Notes under the pieces: generated by a model
What the model was told of the DNA's origin: nothing
The model's input: only the letters and a program-made list of their open reading frames with translations
Databases searched by the model: none
Shown: positions 33,641 to 48,362 of the stretch, piece by piece
Layout: each line of letters starts with the position of its first letter
Numbering within the stretch: position 1 is the first letter of the stretch
Assembly (NCBI GenBank): GCA_026874595.1
Contig: CM049316.1
Coordinates: 66,984,676 to 67,048,675, forward strand
Origin: Sipunculus nudus
Lineage: Eukaryota > Annelida > Sipuncula > Golfingiida > Sipunculidae
Reading direction: 5' to 3'
Length of the DNA: 64,000 nucleotides
Program-made: the position numbers and the translations under genes

Positions 33641-36600
33641 ATCCCTTGTAATTCACAGGTTCACAATTTAATGCAGTAAAAAACACTAAATATCTAAGAA
33701 AATCCCAAATTTGAATGTCCTGATGATTCAAATCTGCTTTGAAGCATATTATACAAGGACAGCAAGGGAAAGACATCTCCAACCTAGTTTATGTTTAAGC
33801 ACACTTGTTGATGACTGCAGATTATTCAGTCTTTGCAATATATACATTTTATATCATTTTGATAAGTTTGTGATGAAGATGCAAACTTGGCATCCCATAA
33901 CATTACTTGATACTGCAAAATCCCTCGTAATTCACAGGTTCACAATTTAATACAGTAAAAAACAACACTTAATATCTAAGAAATTCCAAAATTTGGATAT
34001 CCTGATGATTCAAACCAACTTAGAAGCCTATTACACATAGACAATAACAAACTAGATGACCAAGGTCGAGCGCTTGCCGGAAGTTGTAAGAGAAATAGGT
34101 GAAGGTCAGATTATTCTTTTAAATTATGTTTTATGAACAGGAGACTAAAATTAGCAACTGTTTATGTGGATGTGACCATTTATAAACAAATTATGAAGAA
34201 AATAAGCCACTGAGGTTTGTTTGTGGCCTTGACATTTGACCTTTGACCCAATTTTGAATAAAAAACAAGTTGGTCTGTTGTTAATAGATATTTACCGACG
34301 GTATAAGTTTCAGAGCGATTGCATTAAACTGTGGCCTGTACCAGATATAGAAATATTTGAATATTTCCAAGATCGATAAGTTTTACCCAAAATTAGGTCA
34401 ACATCAATATGTCAGAATATGGCCAAATCTCCACCGGAATAAGGCCATATTTTCTAATTTTCAGATGCAGTAATGAAAATTATTATAACATCATTTATAG
34501 TCTTTGAGATATGACACAATAATGATATATTGCAGTGTTGTCAGTGCAGCATTCCCTGGATGTCATATTACCGTAAAACATAAAATTATGAATGGCATAC
34601 TGTAAAGGAGCAAATGATAAAGTGAAATCAGAACCAGAATGGTATAAAAGTAAAAAAATTTAGTTAAACTAACCCCCCCCCTTCAAATTATCATTCATAA
34701 ACACAGCTGTCCCACCATTAAAACAAGGGAGCGTTGGGCCACATACAGATCTAAGCTGGAATTATCTATTTATAAGATTATAACTGCATAGAATCACAGA
34801 AGTTTGAAAAAAGGTTTAAGTTAATTTGTAAGGTCTGGTATATATATTTTCTATAAATAAACTTTACTGCTGGGAGGTGGATGGGGTTCAATCTTTATTT
34901 TCACACAGGCTGCATACCAACCATACAGGCCACTGAAAGCTACCATTTGATGCATCAGAATCTTAAATAATTGTGCAATACATGTACAGTAAATAATCTT
35001 TATTTCAACTATAGTCATGAGTTGTAAGCACCTCATGAAATATGAAACTTTTAATTTTGCTATTTTTCATAACCTTGTTTGCTTCTGTATAAGCAAATGT
35101 GGCTCAATCATAGAGCCAAGCTCTGACTTGGCCAAGTGCTTCTGTCAAATCTCTCATTTTCACACAAGTAACTGTAACCCATGGGTCATGACACTCAGCT
35201 GGTTGCCTGGTTGGTATTGGCTATAATGTGACACTAGATACATTTATGTGTTTGATACTGGTTTTCATAAGGATACTGTACAGAAGCCTGTTATTTATCA
35301 AAATAAGGTCATGCAATGAATCATGCCAGAAACTGATTAAACATTCGATGATCAATGTGTATGTCAAGAATCATGGTAATCAATGCATTAGTTATTCACA
35401 CACTGGAGCTTTTGTATCAATTTTTTTATATATACTTGGGGGGGGGGGGGGGTTATTACGAGCCCCTATAGCTTGGAGAATATGGGTAATAGAGACCTAA
35501 TTTCAAATTTTCAAGGAGGTTTTTCATGGAACTCCTGGATGTAAAGTTAAAATATTCTAGATCCAACAGTGACTATTTGTGTCCTGTAAAAAGATGACTG
35601 CTTCTATTGAAGGTCTCAAAAATAGAGCCTTCAGTGCATTACTTATTCAGATACTGGAGCTATTGTATCAAAATTTTAATTATTTGGGGGGGGGGGAGGA
35701 ACTAACAAGCCCTATAGCTTGTAGGACCTAATTTCAGGTTTCCAAGGAGTTTCCAGGTCCAGCCATAATGATTTGTGCCCTGCTAACAGCCAGACGGTAT
35801 GACGAAGGTTGACGGTCAAAGACCCATCACTACAGCTCAGTTGATTTTCTGTCAGCTGAGCTAGAAACCTTTATTGTGACTAACCTGATATCTTATAATA
35901 ATTTGCTATTCAATATTTATTCACTTAATTATTCAGCAGAGGTTACTGGATACATACCTTACTGTACACTCTTTACACAGCGCTTTACCTATAGGCCTGC
36001 TACCTATATCGTAAGCGCTGTTTGTTTTGACCTCGTATTCTGAATCGCTACACTAGAGGGGAGCACTGTATTTTGGTCCGATCAGATGAAACCCTGTGCT
36101 GGAAGACACAACCTCTATGGTTGGCTGATATGGTCCCATGATTAATAAATAGCAAATATAAATGCTGTTGGCAATTTTTTAGGGGTTGAAGAGGTCATTG
36201 TGTAAGAGCTATACCACAAACTTATTCAATAAATAGTTGTGGTCCTCTTCACTGCGTGTAAACAATTGGGATGCCCGATATGCGACACACAACTGATGCG
36301 ACAAGGTATCTACATAACTATAAGGCAGTGTTGCCAGCAAAGACGGTTAACCAGCCAGTTGAAGTATACACGAAGCAACTGTTGTTTTATTTGTCTTGAG
36401 TGACAGCTCATCGCCCTAGCAACCGTTTGAGCAGGCCACAGTCTGTACGTGGCACAGGGTCAGACAGAATGGCCCAACACGTGGTTTGCACTCGTCCGTG
36501 AATGTGCACATAGGATGCCCCGCCGGTGAGCTGTAATTCAAACCAAATTTTACAACACTGGCTACGTTTTGCTGGCAAATGGATACATGGTTACGCTAAC

Positions 36601-37053
36601 ATAGTCTTAATGTCATAATTGACCAGTTGATGATGCAACAAAGCAGAGGGAGCAATTCAAATTAGACTATTTTTACTTGAGTGCACCTAAGCGCACTTGA
36701 AGTGCAGCTATTGGCAGAGCCATGATGCCTGTCGAGTGTTTGTTAACTGGCATTTGGTTGGCTGCAAGACAAGGACACACCTCCTGGTGTATCATAAACG
36801 GTCACACCCAGCAGCAGGAAAATTTCTGCTGCCTCGGGAGGGTAACCTTACTGAGAATGCGGCTGTTTCACTAAAAATCATGAAATATAAAAAGTTGTCT
36901 TCTTGACCTTGGAAATGACAGGAAGTACCAGTGCATTGTGGGTAAATTTTGCCATGCTGCAGCTCCACCTATATTTGATTTAAGGAACTATCCTTTGTTC
37001 TAGAAAATTGAAAGAGGATAAAACAGCTGATGATTTCTTGATTCTTTGGGTGC

Positions 37054-37280
37054 GTGACGGATGTTACAAGACCCCAATTTTCCCGTGACGGACGTTACAT
37101 GTGACGGACATTACAGTTTTTTATCGCCTGCTGTATCAAACTTGTCATACTTTCCAGCAGACTCTTAATATTATTCACCTTCTCTTGACAAGACCTAAGA
37201 AAATTAAAAAGGTTATTTCAGAATTCTATCTAATTTTTCTACAATAAAAATAGTTTGACATTAATGTGACGGACGTTACA
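37054..37280 (+). repeat. Right cassette of GTGACGGACGTTACA words (copy 1)
   Basis: Four copies: 37054-37068 (GTGACGGATGTTACA), 37085-37099, 37101-37115 (GTGACGGACATTACA) and 37266-37280. The deviations are all CpG to TpG/CpA. Spacing is 31, 16 and 165 bases, against 29, 16 and 164 in the diverged cassette at 49373-49596. Confidence 0.9.
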
Positions 37281-40200
37281 TGACCCATGAAGATAAAAGT
37301 CACCCCTGACTTTCTGACCAGTCACTTCAACAGTTGGGCTGAAGCTTCTTTCTGCCTAAAATTCATTCTCTAGTGATTACAAAGTGAATGATATGAAGAG
37401 TAATACCCATTTAGTTTCTAGAAAATAAAGGAGTTCATTATAACCTGTTTTTGAGCAAATTTCATTTTCAAATTTCAGCAACGCCATCCTGTGTCGAAAT
37501 CTGCAACTCAGGTAGGCCAAGTGCCTCTATATTTAAATATTAAAACTAAATCTAGTTCACATCTTAAACTAGCAAAGCTTGCAAAAGTCTTTTTCCAGAT
37601 TTAATAGGCTGATAATTCTGAAAACCGGGCTTGACATCGCTTAGAATAAAAATATGTCTTTCCCGGGTTGGCCATTCATTGTTCCGTGTTTAGCCGGGGC
37701 CGGCCATTTCTCAAAAAGTCTTTTCACTTTGAAGGAAATTTCCTGCAAAACCTCGCAGGAAATAGCGTAAATATCCAAAGGCTTTAACAATTGAGTACTG
37801 TAGTCGAGTTCAGGTGAGTAAATTCAGTGCTGACGTTGGCAGATTTGAACAGAAATCCTCTCGCAAATCGGGAAGGTTTACGGGCGCGTGTTTCCTCAAC
37901 CTCAAGTTATGGCTGCCAAGTGGGGACAGGGGGCGCACGTTGAAATTGGCCATGGGGGCGCCAGTGCCGACATATTCACCAGTGACACCTGGGGTCTTTT
38001 TATTGCACATCATTCTTCCCACCAAATGCTGCAACCCTGGACCGAAATCCCTAGGGGTCGGGAATTGGGCGATATGTGGCCCCTGGGTACGGGAATAGGG
38101 CGGCTTTCACAAAATGGCGGATACAGAGCCTTGCATTCGATCGACATGTTGGGTCACGCTGTCTGGCTCACACCATCATAGACAAATGGGTCGGTGTGGC
38201 TTCAGCCAGTTCCAATTTATTTTACTCAGTACATTTGTTGTGTTTTTATTTAAACTTATTTTTTTCTCTGAATAAAATAATATTATTTTGTTTTAAAATA
38301 TATTTAACCTATTTGTATATTATTTTAGTTTAGCTTCATGTGTCTAAGCCAGGCCAACAGACCCCCTGTTTTCTTTCCTCTTTATTAAAATTAGAGAAAA
38401 GATTGTATTTTTCTATCATTGCATATTATTTCATATTATTTTTTTTTTTTAATATTTTTAAACACTGTCATATAGAGATATGTAGTTTTTTAAAATGAAC
38501 CAGGCCAGCACAAAGACGTATATTGAACTGCTATATTGAACTCAGAAATTATAATATTTCATTTAATTTGTTAACCATTATCTGGTAAATTAAAAAATAA
38601 ATCAGTATTTTAGAATTTGAGAATATAGTGTCATAGTCATTCTATATGAAAATAAATCTTTTCAATTACTAATAATATTGTAGAAATAATTTAACTAAGT
38701 AGAAACATTTCTGTTTAGTACATTTTTGTTTCATATTAGTTTTCTTGTTATTGAAAATATTCCAACTGGCCTTCCACCACTGAGACTGCATTAGATTTGA
38801 AAATATTCACATTTCTGTTGTAAGTTGTATACAAATAGGAGATTCACACTAAGTAGATGTGACACTGACAGATCTAATAATTAAAGTTTAAACAACCACC
38901 AAGTTTTCACAGAACATTTCAAGTTGCATCATTTTTTTATATATATATATATATATATTAAAGGCAGTACCGCCTTATTTATCCTTTAAATTTTAATGTA
39001 TGAGCTGTCACAATCTCCTACAAAGGCTCAATTAGGAACAGGTTTGGAGGTTTAAAATATTTTATCAATTTCTAGCTTGGTTGACAAAATAATTTGATTT
39101 ATATTTAATTTATAGATATAATACAATATTTTGAATGAAAAAGGCCATTTATTGTATCTTATTCTTCAATTTCAAAATTTAAATGGTCACTGAAGTTTGT
39201 GAAATTTTGCAGGGATTATATATTTAAGTTAAATGTTAGTAAACCTTTTTTACCATCTTACACATGTTTAAAAGCAATCATAAGTCTGGCAAATAAATAA
39301 AAAAATAACATATATAATGTATGGCATTTTAATGCTGCACAGTCTTGTGTAAGTGGCGCAATATGGGATTCAGATTCTTTTTTTCATCTTGGATATAATT
39401 AAGTAGCCTATGTTGAGTTTGGTAGATGAGTAATTGAAAAATTGAAATTCCTAGATTGTGATGACATTCATGCTATCTTCATTTTGAACAGGATTTCAAA
39501 TATTTAAAAGGTGACTGAGGAATACATTAAAATATCAAAACAATTATTCCTTGATTGTGATTACTTTCACACTATAGTTATTTAGAATGTAGCATTTCAT
39601 TTTGAAAGATGGGCGACTCAACAAAAATAGTATAACCTAAAATTATGACAGCCAATGGCACCAATGGTTGCAATGGTTCTCTGGGATATGAGTCTAAGTG
39701 AGGAGTCCAAGCTAACTAGGGTCTAACAACAGTCTGTCTGTTATGCTGTATGTGCTTGGTGACCGCTGTTTGGCTGGTCATTTGCTTTTAGTTTTAAGTT
39801 TTGTTAAGTTTTCCACCTGTTACATGGTAACACACAATCCATTTTGTGAAATTTTATTCAGCAATATTACAGTAAATTGAAGTCAAGCTGAAAAAAAAGT
39901 CAGAATTTTATTACCAAGCCTGTCTGGAAAGTCAACTTACATTATAATGAATTATGATTAATATTATGACTTTGTTGTTTTAATGTAATGATAGATTTTT
40001 TTCTATATTTTCACTAAACAGATTTATAAATAATAATCAGTATCCATTGGTCAACCAAATGAATTCAAAATTTTAGTTTTAAAATTGTAGATGGATATTT
40101 AGGATAACTCAATGCTCATGGATGTAATTATTGGCAGGCCCTATAAAAAAAAAAGTATGGAACCTGGATGCAAACATTGCTGCTCTGGTCTTGCCATCAG

Positions 40201-40684
40201 TGCACTGTACCCGCTTGATCCGTTTGTCTCCAGGCACTACACCTGGTTAGATAAAGTTAAATTGGTATGTAGTGACCTTATAATCAAGGTCCAGGTCAAA
40301 CGTTGGCCCGACCAAAGTCATTGCCTGCAAAATGGAAAAACAAGGTGCCCACTATAAATTTTCAGGTTTAAGTATTTTATATGAAAAGCAGTTGAATGGT
40401 ACCATGAAAAAAGTGCTGGTTAAATTGAGATTGTAGGAAGGCTAGATTTCGCTGCATTATTTTATAAGATTTTGTTTTCAAACATCCGTAATACTTTCAA
40501 TTTTGGGAAACAGAGAGTGTACAGACATGATTTGATCACAGAAATCTTACATGTTTACTCTCAGGAGAAATTTGAGGAAATCAAAGAATTTCAGTTTCAG
40601 TAATATTTACTTATTTTTACCTCCATTCACTCATATTCTTGCATATATTAATATTATACTTGAAACCAGTTGGGCAATTCCACT

Positions 40685-41088
40685 GTGACGGACGTTACAT
40701 TCAGAGAGACTTTTACCCATTTAAGTCACTCTCACAGTTAAAGCTGTCATTCAAGGAGCCTAAACTTATGTGTGTTAATAGCTCAGATCTGAGGCTGTAT
40801 GATACAGGAAAGAAATGTGTCCAGATATATATGTGTCTTTCACCTACGACAAATGTCAGAATGTGACGGACGTTACATAAAAAAGACACTGAAAAAATTC
40901 ATCTGAATTTATTTCAAAATTCTCTGAATCTAAACAGTGGCACAAATTGATCTTTACCCCAGTATTAAAGGGGAACTATGTCACTTTATAAACAAATTAA
41001 AATATACCTTAAAATAATAGCCTGTTAGCAGGCAGCTTTAACACAGTTCAAAATTCTGTGTGACGGACGTTACGTGATGGACGTTACA
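40685..41088 (+). repeat. Left GTGACGGACGTTACA cassette (copy 2)
   Basis: Words at 40685, 40863, 41060 and 41074, identical to those in copy 1 at an offset of 7685. Confidence 0.9.
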
Positions 41089-44000
41089 TTTTGTCCAAAG
41101 GATGCAAGTGAAACTTCTATCAAAACTGTATTCTGAAAAAAAGGTTTAAGCACACTTTTTGATGACTTTGCCTTGTCTAGTAATTAATGTTTTGGATGCC
41201 AAGTTGGCATCTTCATCACAAACCTATCAAAATGATATATAAATTATATATTGCAAAGACTGCATTTAGAAGGTTTGTGATGAAGATGCCAACATGGCAT
41301 CCGAAACATTACTAGACATGGCAAAATCCCTTGTAATTCACAGGTTCACAATTTAATGCAGTAAAAAACACTAAATATCTAAGAAAATCCCAAATTTGAA
41401 TGTCCTGATGATTCAAATCTGCTTTGAAGCATATTATACAAGGACAGCAAGGGAAAGACATCTCCAACCTAGTTTATGTTTAAGCACACTTGTTGATGAC
41501 TGCAGATTATTCAGTCTTTGCAATATATACATTTTATATCATTTTGATAAGTTTGTGATGAAGATGCAAACTTGGCATCCCATAACATTACTTGATACTG
41601 CAAAATCCCTCGTAATTCACAGGTTCACAATTTAATACAGTAAAAAACAACACTTAATATCTAAGAAATTCCAAAATTTGGATATCCTGATGATTCAAAC
41701 CAACTTAGAAGCCTATTACACATAGACAATAACAAACTAGATGACCAAGGTCGAGCGCTTGCCGGAAGTTGTAAGAGAAATAGGTGAAGGTCAGATTATT
41801 CTTTTAAATTATGTTTTATGAACAGGAGACTAAAATTAGCAACTGTTTATGTGGATGTGACCATTTATAAACAAATTATGAAGAAAATAAGCCACTGAGG
41901 TTTGTTTGTGGCCTTGACATTTGACCTTTGACCCAATTTTGAATAAAAAACAAGTTGGTCTGTTGTTAATAGATATTTACCGACGGTATAAGTTTCAGAG
42001 CGATTGCATTAAACTGTGGCCTGTACCAGATATAGAAATATTTGAATATTTCCAAGATCGATAAGTTTTACCCAAAATTAGGTCAACATCAATATGTCAG
42101 AATATGGCCAAATCTCCACCGGAATAAGGCCATATTTTCTAATTTTCAGATGCAGTAATGAAAATTATTATAACATCATTTATAGTCTTTGAGATATGAC
42201 ACAATAATGATATATTGCAGTGTTGTCAGTGCAGCATTCCCTGGATGTCATATTACCGTAAAACATAAAATTATGAATGGCATACTGTAAAGGAGCAAAT
42301 GATAAAGTGAAATCAGAACCAGAATGGTATAAAAGTAAAAAAATTTAGTTAAACTAACCCCCCCCCTTCAAATTATCATTCATAAACACAGCTGTCCCAC
42401 CATTAAAACAAGGGAGCGTTGGGCCACATACAGATCTAAGCTGGAATTATCTATTTATAAGATTATAACTGCATAGAATCACAGAAGTTTGAAAAAAGGT
42501 TTAAGTTAATTTGTAAGGTCTGGTATATATATTTTCTATAAATAAACTTTACTGCTGGGAGGTGGATGGGGTTCAATCTTTATTTTCACACAGGCTGCAT
42601 ACCAACCATACAGGCCACTGAAAGCTACCATTTGATGCATCAGAATCTTAAATAATTGTGCAATACATGTACAGTAAATAATCTTTATTTCAACTATAGT
42701 CATGAGTTGTAAGCACCTCATGAAATATGAAACTTTTAATTTTGCTATTTTTCATAACCTTGTTTGCTTCTGTATAAGCAAATGTGGCTCAATCATAGAG
42801 CCAAGCTCTGACTTGGCCAAGTGCTTCTGTCAAATCTCTCATTTTCACACAAGTAACTGTAACCCATGGGTCATGACACTCAGCTGGTTGCCTGGTTGGT
42901 ATTGGCTATAATGTGACACTAGATACATTTATGTGTTTGATACTGGTTTTCATAAGGATACTGTACAGAAGCCTGTTATTTATCAAAATAAGGTCATGCA
43001 ATGAATCATGCCAGAAACTGATTAAACATTCGATGATCAATGTGTATGTCAAGAATCATGGTAATCAATGCATTAGTTATTCACACACTGGAGCTTTTGT
43101 ATCAATTTTTTTATATATACTTGGGGGGGGGGGGGGGGTTATTACGAGCCCCTATAGCTTGGAGAATATGGGTAATAGAGACCTAATTTCAAATTTTCAA
43201 GGAGGTTTTTCATGGAACTCCTGGATGTAAAGTTAAAATATTCTAGATCCAACAGTGACTATTTGTGTCCTGTAAAAAGATGACTGCTTCTATTGAAGGT
43301 CTCAAAAATAGAGCCTTCAGTGCATTACTTATTCAGATACTGGAGCTATTGTATCAAAATTTTAATTATTTGGGGGGGGGGGAGGAACTAACAAGCCCTA
43401 TAGCTTGTAGGACCTAATTTCAGGTTTCCAAGGAGTTTCCAGGTCCAGCCATAATGATTTGTGCCCTGCTAACAGCCAGACGGTATGACGAAGATTGACG
43501 GTCAAAGACCCATCACTACAGCTCAGTTGATTTTCTGTCAGCTGAGCTAGAAACCTTTATTGTGACTAACCTGATATCTTATAATAATTTGCTATTCAAT
43601 ATTTATTCACTTAATTATTCAGCAGAGGTTACTGGATACATACCTTACTGTACACTCTTTACACAGCGCTTTACCTATAGGCCTGCTACCTATATCGTAA
43701 GCGCTGTTTGTTTTGACCTCGTATTCTGAATCGCTACACTAGAGGGGAGCACTGTATTTTGGTCCGATCAGATGAAACCCTGTGCTGGAAGACACAACCT
43801 CTATGGTTGGCTGATATGGTCCCATGATTAATAAATAGCAAATATAAATGCTGTTGGCAATTTTTTAGGGGTTGAAGAGGTCATTGTGTAAGAGCTATAC
43901 CACAAACTTATTCAATAAATAGTTGTGGTCCTCTTCACTGCGTGTAAACAATTGGGATGCCCGATATGCGACACACAACTGATGCGACAAGGTATCTACA

Positions 44001-44739
44001 TAACTATAAGGCAGTGTTGCCAGCAAAGACGGTTAACCAGCCAGTTGAAGTATACACGAAGCAACTGTTGTTTTATTTGTCTTGAGTGACAGCTCATCGC
44101 CCTAGCAACCGTTTGAGCAGGCCACAGTCTGTACGTGGCACAGGGTCAGACAGAATGGCCCAACACGTGGTTTGCACTCGTCCGTGAATGTGCACATAGG
44201 ATGCCCCGCCGGTGAGCTGTAATTCAAACCAAATTTTACAACACTGGCTACGTTTTGCTGGCAAATGGATACATGGTTACGCTAACATAGTCTTAATGTC
44301 ATAATTGACCAGTTGATGATGCAACAAAGCAGAGGGAGCAATTCAAATTAGACTATTTTTACTTGAGTGCACCTAAGCGCACTTGAAGTGCAGCTATTGG
44401 CAGAGCCATGATGCCTGTCGAGTGTTTGTTAACTGGCATTTGGTTGGCTGCAAGACAAGGACACACCTCCTGGTGTATCATAAACGGTCACACCCAGCAG
44501 CAGGAAAATTTCTGCTGCCTCGGGAGGGTAACCTTACTGAGAATGCGGCTGTTTCACTAAAAATCATGAAATATAAAAAGTTGTCTTCTTGACCTTGGAA
44601 ATGACAGGAAGTACCAGTGCATTGTGGGTAAATTTTGCCATGCTGCAGCTCCACCTATATTTGATTTAAGGAACTATCCTTTGTTCTAGAAAATTGAAAG
44701 AGGATAAAACAGCTGATGATTTCTTGATTCTTTGGGTGC

Positions 44740-44966
44740 GTGACGGATGTTACAAGACCCCAATTTTCCCGTGACGGACGTTACATGTGACGGACATTAC
44801 AGTTTTTTATCGCCTGCTGTATCAAACTTGTCATACTTTCCAGCAGACTCTTAATATTATTCACCTTCTCTTGACAAGACCTAAGAAAATTAAAAAGGTT
44901 ATTTCAGAATTCTATCTAATTTTTCTACAATAAAAATAGTTTGACATTAATGTGACGGACGTTACA
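44740..44966 (+). repeat. Right GTGACGGACGTTACA cassette (copy 2)
   Basis: Words at 44740, 44771, 44787 and 44952, identical to those in copy 1 at an offset of 7686. Confidence 0.9.
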
Positions 44967-45152
44967 TGACCCATGAAGATAAAAGTCACCCCTGACTTTC
45001 TGACCAGTCACTTCAACAGTTGGGCTGAAGCTTCTTTCTGCCTAAAATTCATTCTCTAGTGATTACAAAGTGAATGATATGAAGAGTAATACCCATTTAG
45101 TTTCTAGAAAATAAAGGAGTTCATTATAACCTGTTTTTGAGCAAATTTCATT

Positions 45153-45779
45153 GTTAAATTTAGCCATTTTTACGGGTGCAAAATTCTTGCAGACAGAGTA
45201 TGTTTCAACCATAAATTTATTTAGTTTCATAAAGTTAGGGGTCATATGGTCAGATTAAAGCCCTTTGCTGGATGCAAAACACAAATTAATTTTTTGCTCA
45301 TCATGTCCCTATTTTCATGGAATTGCCCAGTTGGGCCCCCACTTATTTTCAGGAAATTTTACTATGATCCCTTCTCATTCTTGTTTCATAATTTTTTTTT
45401 TTTTATATTTGTCTGCAAACTGGAAATTACTTGTGATTTTTAGGTTTGATTGACTTGTTGTGACTTGAAGTGTCAGTAGTTTACAAAAAAAAAATATTGA
45501 AATTGGAACCCTGTAATATAAAAACAATTACTTAATTTGTGTATTGATTACTCCAATCATTGAATGTCCCCAATTCTGTAATGACAAGTTTGGAAATAAA
45601 CCTCTGTAAGATGGTGGAGGTATTGTGTTTTTGATACGGTTAGTTGGTTAGTTAGGAACTTACTAGCTTAACTCCTAAAATACTTGAGAGACAAAATTTT
45701 GAAAATCTTTTGGAACATTCATGAACTGCCATATAAGATAGCCATGTTCACCATTATTATATAACTGGGCCTTTCCACT
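45153..45779. other. Unique AT-rich spacer; no gene recognised
   Basis: T-runs and short open frames only. It follows the end of duplication copy 2 and precedes the diverged word cassette. Confidence 0.35.
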
Positions 45780-46214
45780 GTGACTCGGATTACATTTTTA
45801 CTTGGTTCCCCTGTTTATTGTGCTATTAAACTAAGTGTAATTCATTTAAGTTAATCTTTTATCAGCTGACAGTTACTGAGATTGACCATAAAAAATAAAA
45901 GCCAAACAAATGTTTTGATAAAACGTATTAATTGAACATACACAGCTAAAAGTGTGTTTTGATAAAACATATTAATTGAACATACACAGCTAAAAGTGTG
46001 ACTCGCGTTACATTCTAGGGACATCTGTAATCTCCATATCTTTTCTGTTTCAATTTCTCCTCAGATTATGAACAATAAAAAAAGATAACTTGTCTAGTTG
46101 ATTTTGTCACATATTCAGCTGCAAGAACATATAAGATTGTAATCAGCTGTTTGCTTAATTTTAAAGAAAAATTTCTTAATGTGTGTGACTCATGTTACCG
46201 TGACTCGCGTTACA
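45780..46214 (+). repeat. Left cassette of GTGACTCGCGTTACA words (diverged paralogue)
   Basis: Words at 45780-45794 (GTGACTCGGATTACA), 45998-46012, 46185-46199 (GTGACTCATGTTACC) and 46200-46214. A 44-bp tandem duplication (units from 45911 and 45955) accounts for the longer first gap (218 against 178). The context ttccactgtgac before the first word matches the context at 32993-33004. Confidence 0.85.
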
Positions 46215-47108
46215 GAGTGTCCTTTCTATATCTCCAGTTTCAAAATTCAACTTCTAAAGGTACCAAACTTATTTATGATGCCAACCAGGTGAACTTTTGT
46301 AAAGATGAAAACAATAATTATTGTAAACAGTTTAACATGGATTATAATACTGATTTATCAAGCTGTAAGTGGTAATTCATACTTTCCAATAACACACCTG
46401 CTTTATTCAAAATTCATGCTTAGAGCTGACTCAGTTGAAAAGATTGGAAATAGATGCAGTGAGAACACCTTATTAGACATTTCATTATCATGTCATCATC
46501 ACTGATTTATTTATTGACAAATAACTTGTGAAATTATTTAGAGAAAATATTATGAGATATCAGCAATCATTACATGAAATAATATTAAATGATGTACACA
46601 GGGTACAAACAGACAATTTTACTGGTCAAACACATAGAAAATAATGTTATTTTACACAAAGTAATTCAAAAACATGTGAGGTTTTGCAATAAAAAATGAA
46701 GAAAGACTCCCTGCCAAACGATATAAATTGTTCTAAGTGTAAAAGCTGGTTATATTTAAGAATCCTCAAAGTTGAAGTGGCCTCGGTTATTAACAGTGAA
46801 TTGTGGTCTCAACAGGTTAAGTTCTTGTTTTAAATAAAAGATATCATCTGGATTTGTTTGCCATTTCAGTTTTAACCAATTGGCACCGTCACAGACTCTT
46901 GGTATTCCTCAGACTCCATTTATATCACCTCTCAAGGATACACAATTTCATCATAATCTTTGCAGCACCAGTCCCCTACTGAGATACAGTGTAGGTAATG
47001 ATCAAATGCATTAGTAGCATCTGCGGTGTGACATCACTGGATTTTGAAATATACACCTTAATTATTACAAAATTTTTACCTTATAATTCAAATTTACACA
47101 GACTCAAA

Positions 47109-48362
47109 CAGGGTTGGGTTTTATCCGGATAAAACTTGTTTAATCCAGGACATTGGATAAAACTGGGTTTTGTCCGGTTTAATCCAGTTTTATCTGGATA
47201 ATACAGAATTAAACTGGATTAAACTAAGAATCACCCTTTAAAATTTAATTAAATTAACAAAAATGATAATCTGGATAATTAAGTTCAGAAGGTTTATTAA
47301 TATATTAACATTATATAAGTTTTATAGCCAATTGGCAATTTCCTCCAGGTTCATGTTTCACTGTTGTCAGCATCCACTATTAGCTTATGCTCAACACACG
47401 AGATTGACGAGCTGTCCCTTTGTCTTTAATGTTACTTTTCTGGCTGGTAGTCAGTTTCCCAATAGGATATATCATCCTTATTGCATCATCCTCGATCAGC
47501 CATCAAATATATACTCATAGTGACAGTGCAAGCTTATAGGGTGACTTTTGTAGCCCAAACTAATTATAGAGACTCTATGGAGGTGGATGCCTGAATGACT
47601 TTGATCCAATGGAGGTATTTTCCTCTCAGGCTGTCATGACTGGATGAATGTGAAATGGTAGCTCACTGTGGCAGCTTGTATAAACATGCCTTTCCAGTGG
47701 TCAAGTACTACACTACAACCCAAAATTCAGAGAAACCAACTTGGGCAAGATAGCTTTTCAAGTATTTATCCCTTGCTTTTGAAAGGTCTTCCCCACAAAA
47801 TTATTGACATAGTGACTGATGTCACTGTATATATTAAGTCATTTAAGCAATAAATGAGTTGCTTATGTACATCTCTCTCAGATGTAAGAATAGATGCTTA
47901 TCTGTGTATATATGGTATTCTATAGTACAACTGATTGTGGAGTTAAACTAAACATGTGTGAACTGCAGTTGTTTAGCTTTCTTATAGTGTAATGTAAAAA
48001 ATATGTGATTATGCTTTAATAAGTCATACTTGAACTGACCTCGCTTCAGAAGAGAAATAATTTAAAGTTTCAAAATTATTATTAAAATCATGGTATGACT
48101 ATCTTTGACAAAAACAATGAGTTTTTTGTATAAATATATAGTCCCATAATAATTCAGTTGACTAGACATAAATTTTCCTTATAAGAACTGTATTTTTTTA
48201 CAGTGGAAAGCTAAACTTAATATAAAATGTCTACTTCACAGACAGTATACACCCAAATTTCGGATAAAACTGGATAAAACCTGTTTTATCTGATCCGGAT
48301 TTACTGGATTTATCCAGTGGGTTAAACAGACTGCGGATAAAATGATTAAACTGCCAACCCTG
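47109..48362. mobile_element. hAT-like non-autonomous element with a perfect 8-bp target duplication
   Basis: GACTCAAA flanks both sides (47101-47108 and 48363-48370). The ends are CAGGGTTGGGTTTTATCCG and, from 48362 on the minus strand, CAGGGTTGGCAGTTTAATC. Both sub-terminal zones are packed with iterations of ggataaaactgg / ccagttttatcc. No coding frame is credible. It lies inside the diverged cassette block, so it inserted after that block formed. Confidence 0.88.

Larger units (their letters stand above)
29792..37466. repeat. Tandem duplication copy 1 (about 7.68 kb)
   Basis: Every base checked by eye matches copy 2 (37476-45152) at an offset of 7684-7686, apart from a few single-base differences (for example tttatggg/tttacggg near 30196, gaaggttg/gaagattg near 35806) and homopolymer lengths. 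The copies are joined by a 9-base filler (37467-37475). The unit includes a GC-rich block (30000-30500), a hairpin, and the GTGAC-GTTACA word cassettes. No gene is recognised inside; the small open frames in 30126-30497 occur on both strands at once. Confidence 0.97.
37476..45152. repeat. Tandem duplication copy 2 (about 7.68 kb)
   Basis: Second, near-identical unit (see 29792-37466). It starts at the cagcaacgcc shared with 29792 and ends at ttcatt, after which the sequence becomes unique. The candidate donors recur at 37511 and 37813, and the YY1-like motif at 38111-38120. Confidence 0.97.

Noticed and set aside
33000-37280. GTGACGGACGTTACA words read as a coding repeat (VTDVT)
   Set aside because: The words are not in consistent frames, sit far apart and have stops around them; 14- to 16-base spacing does not preserve a frame.
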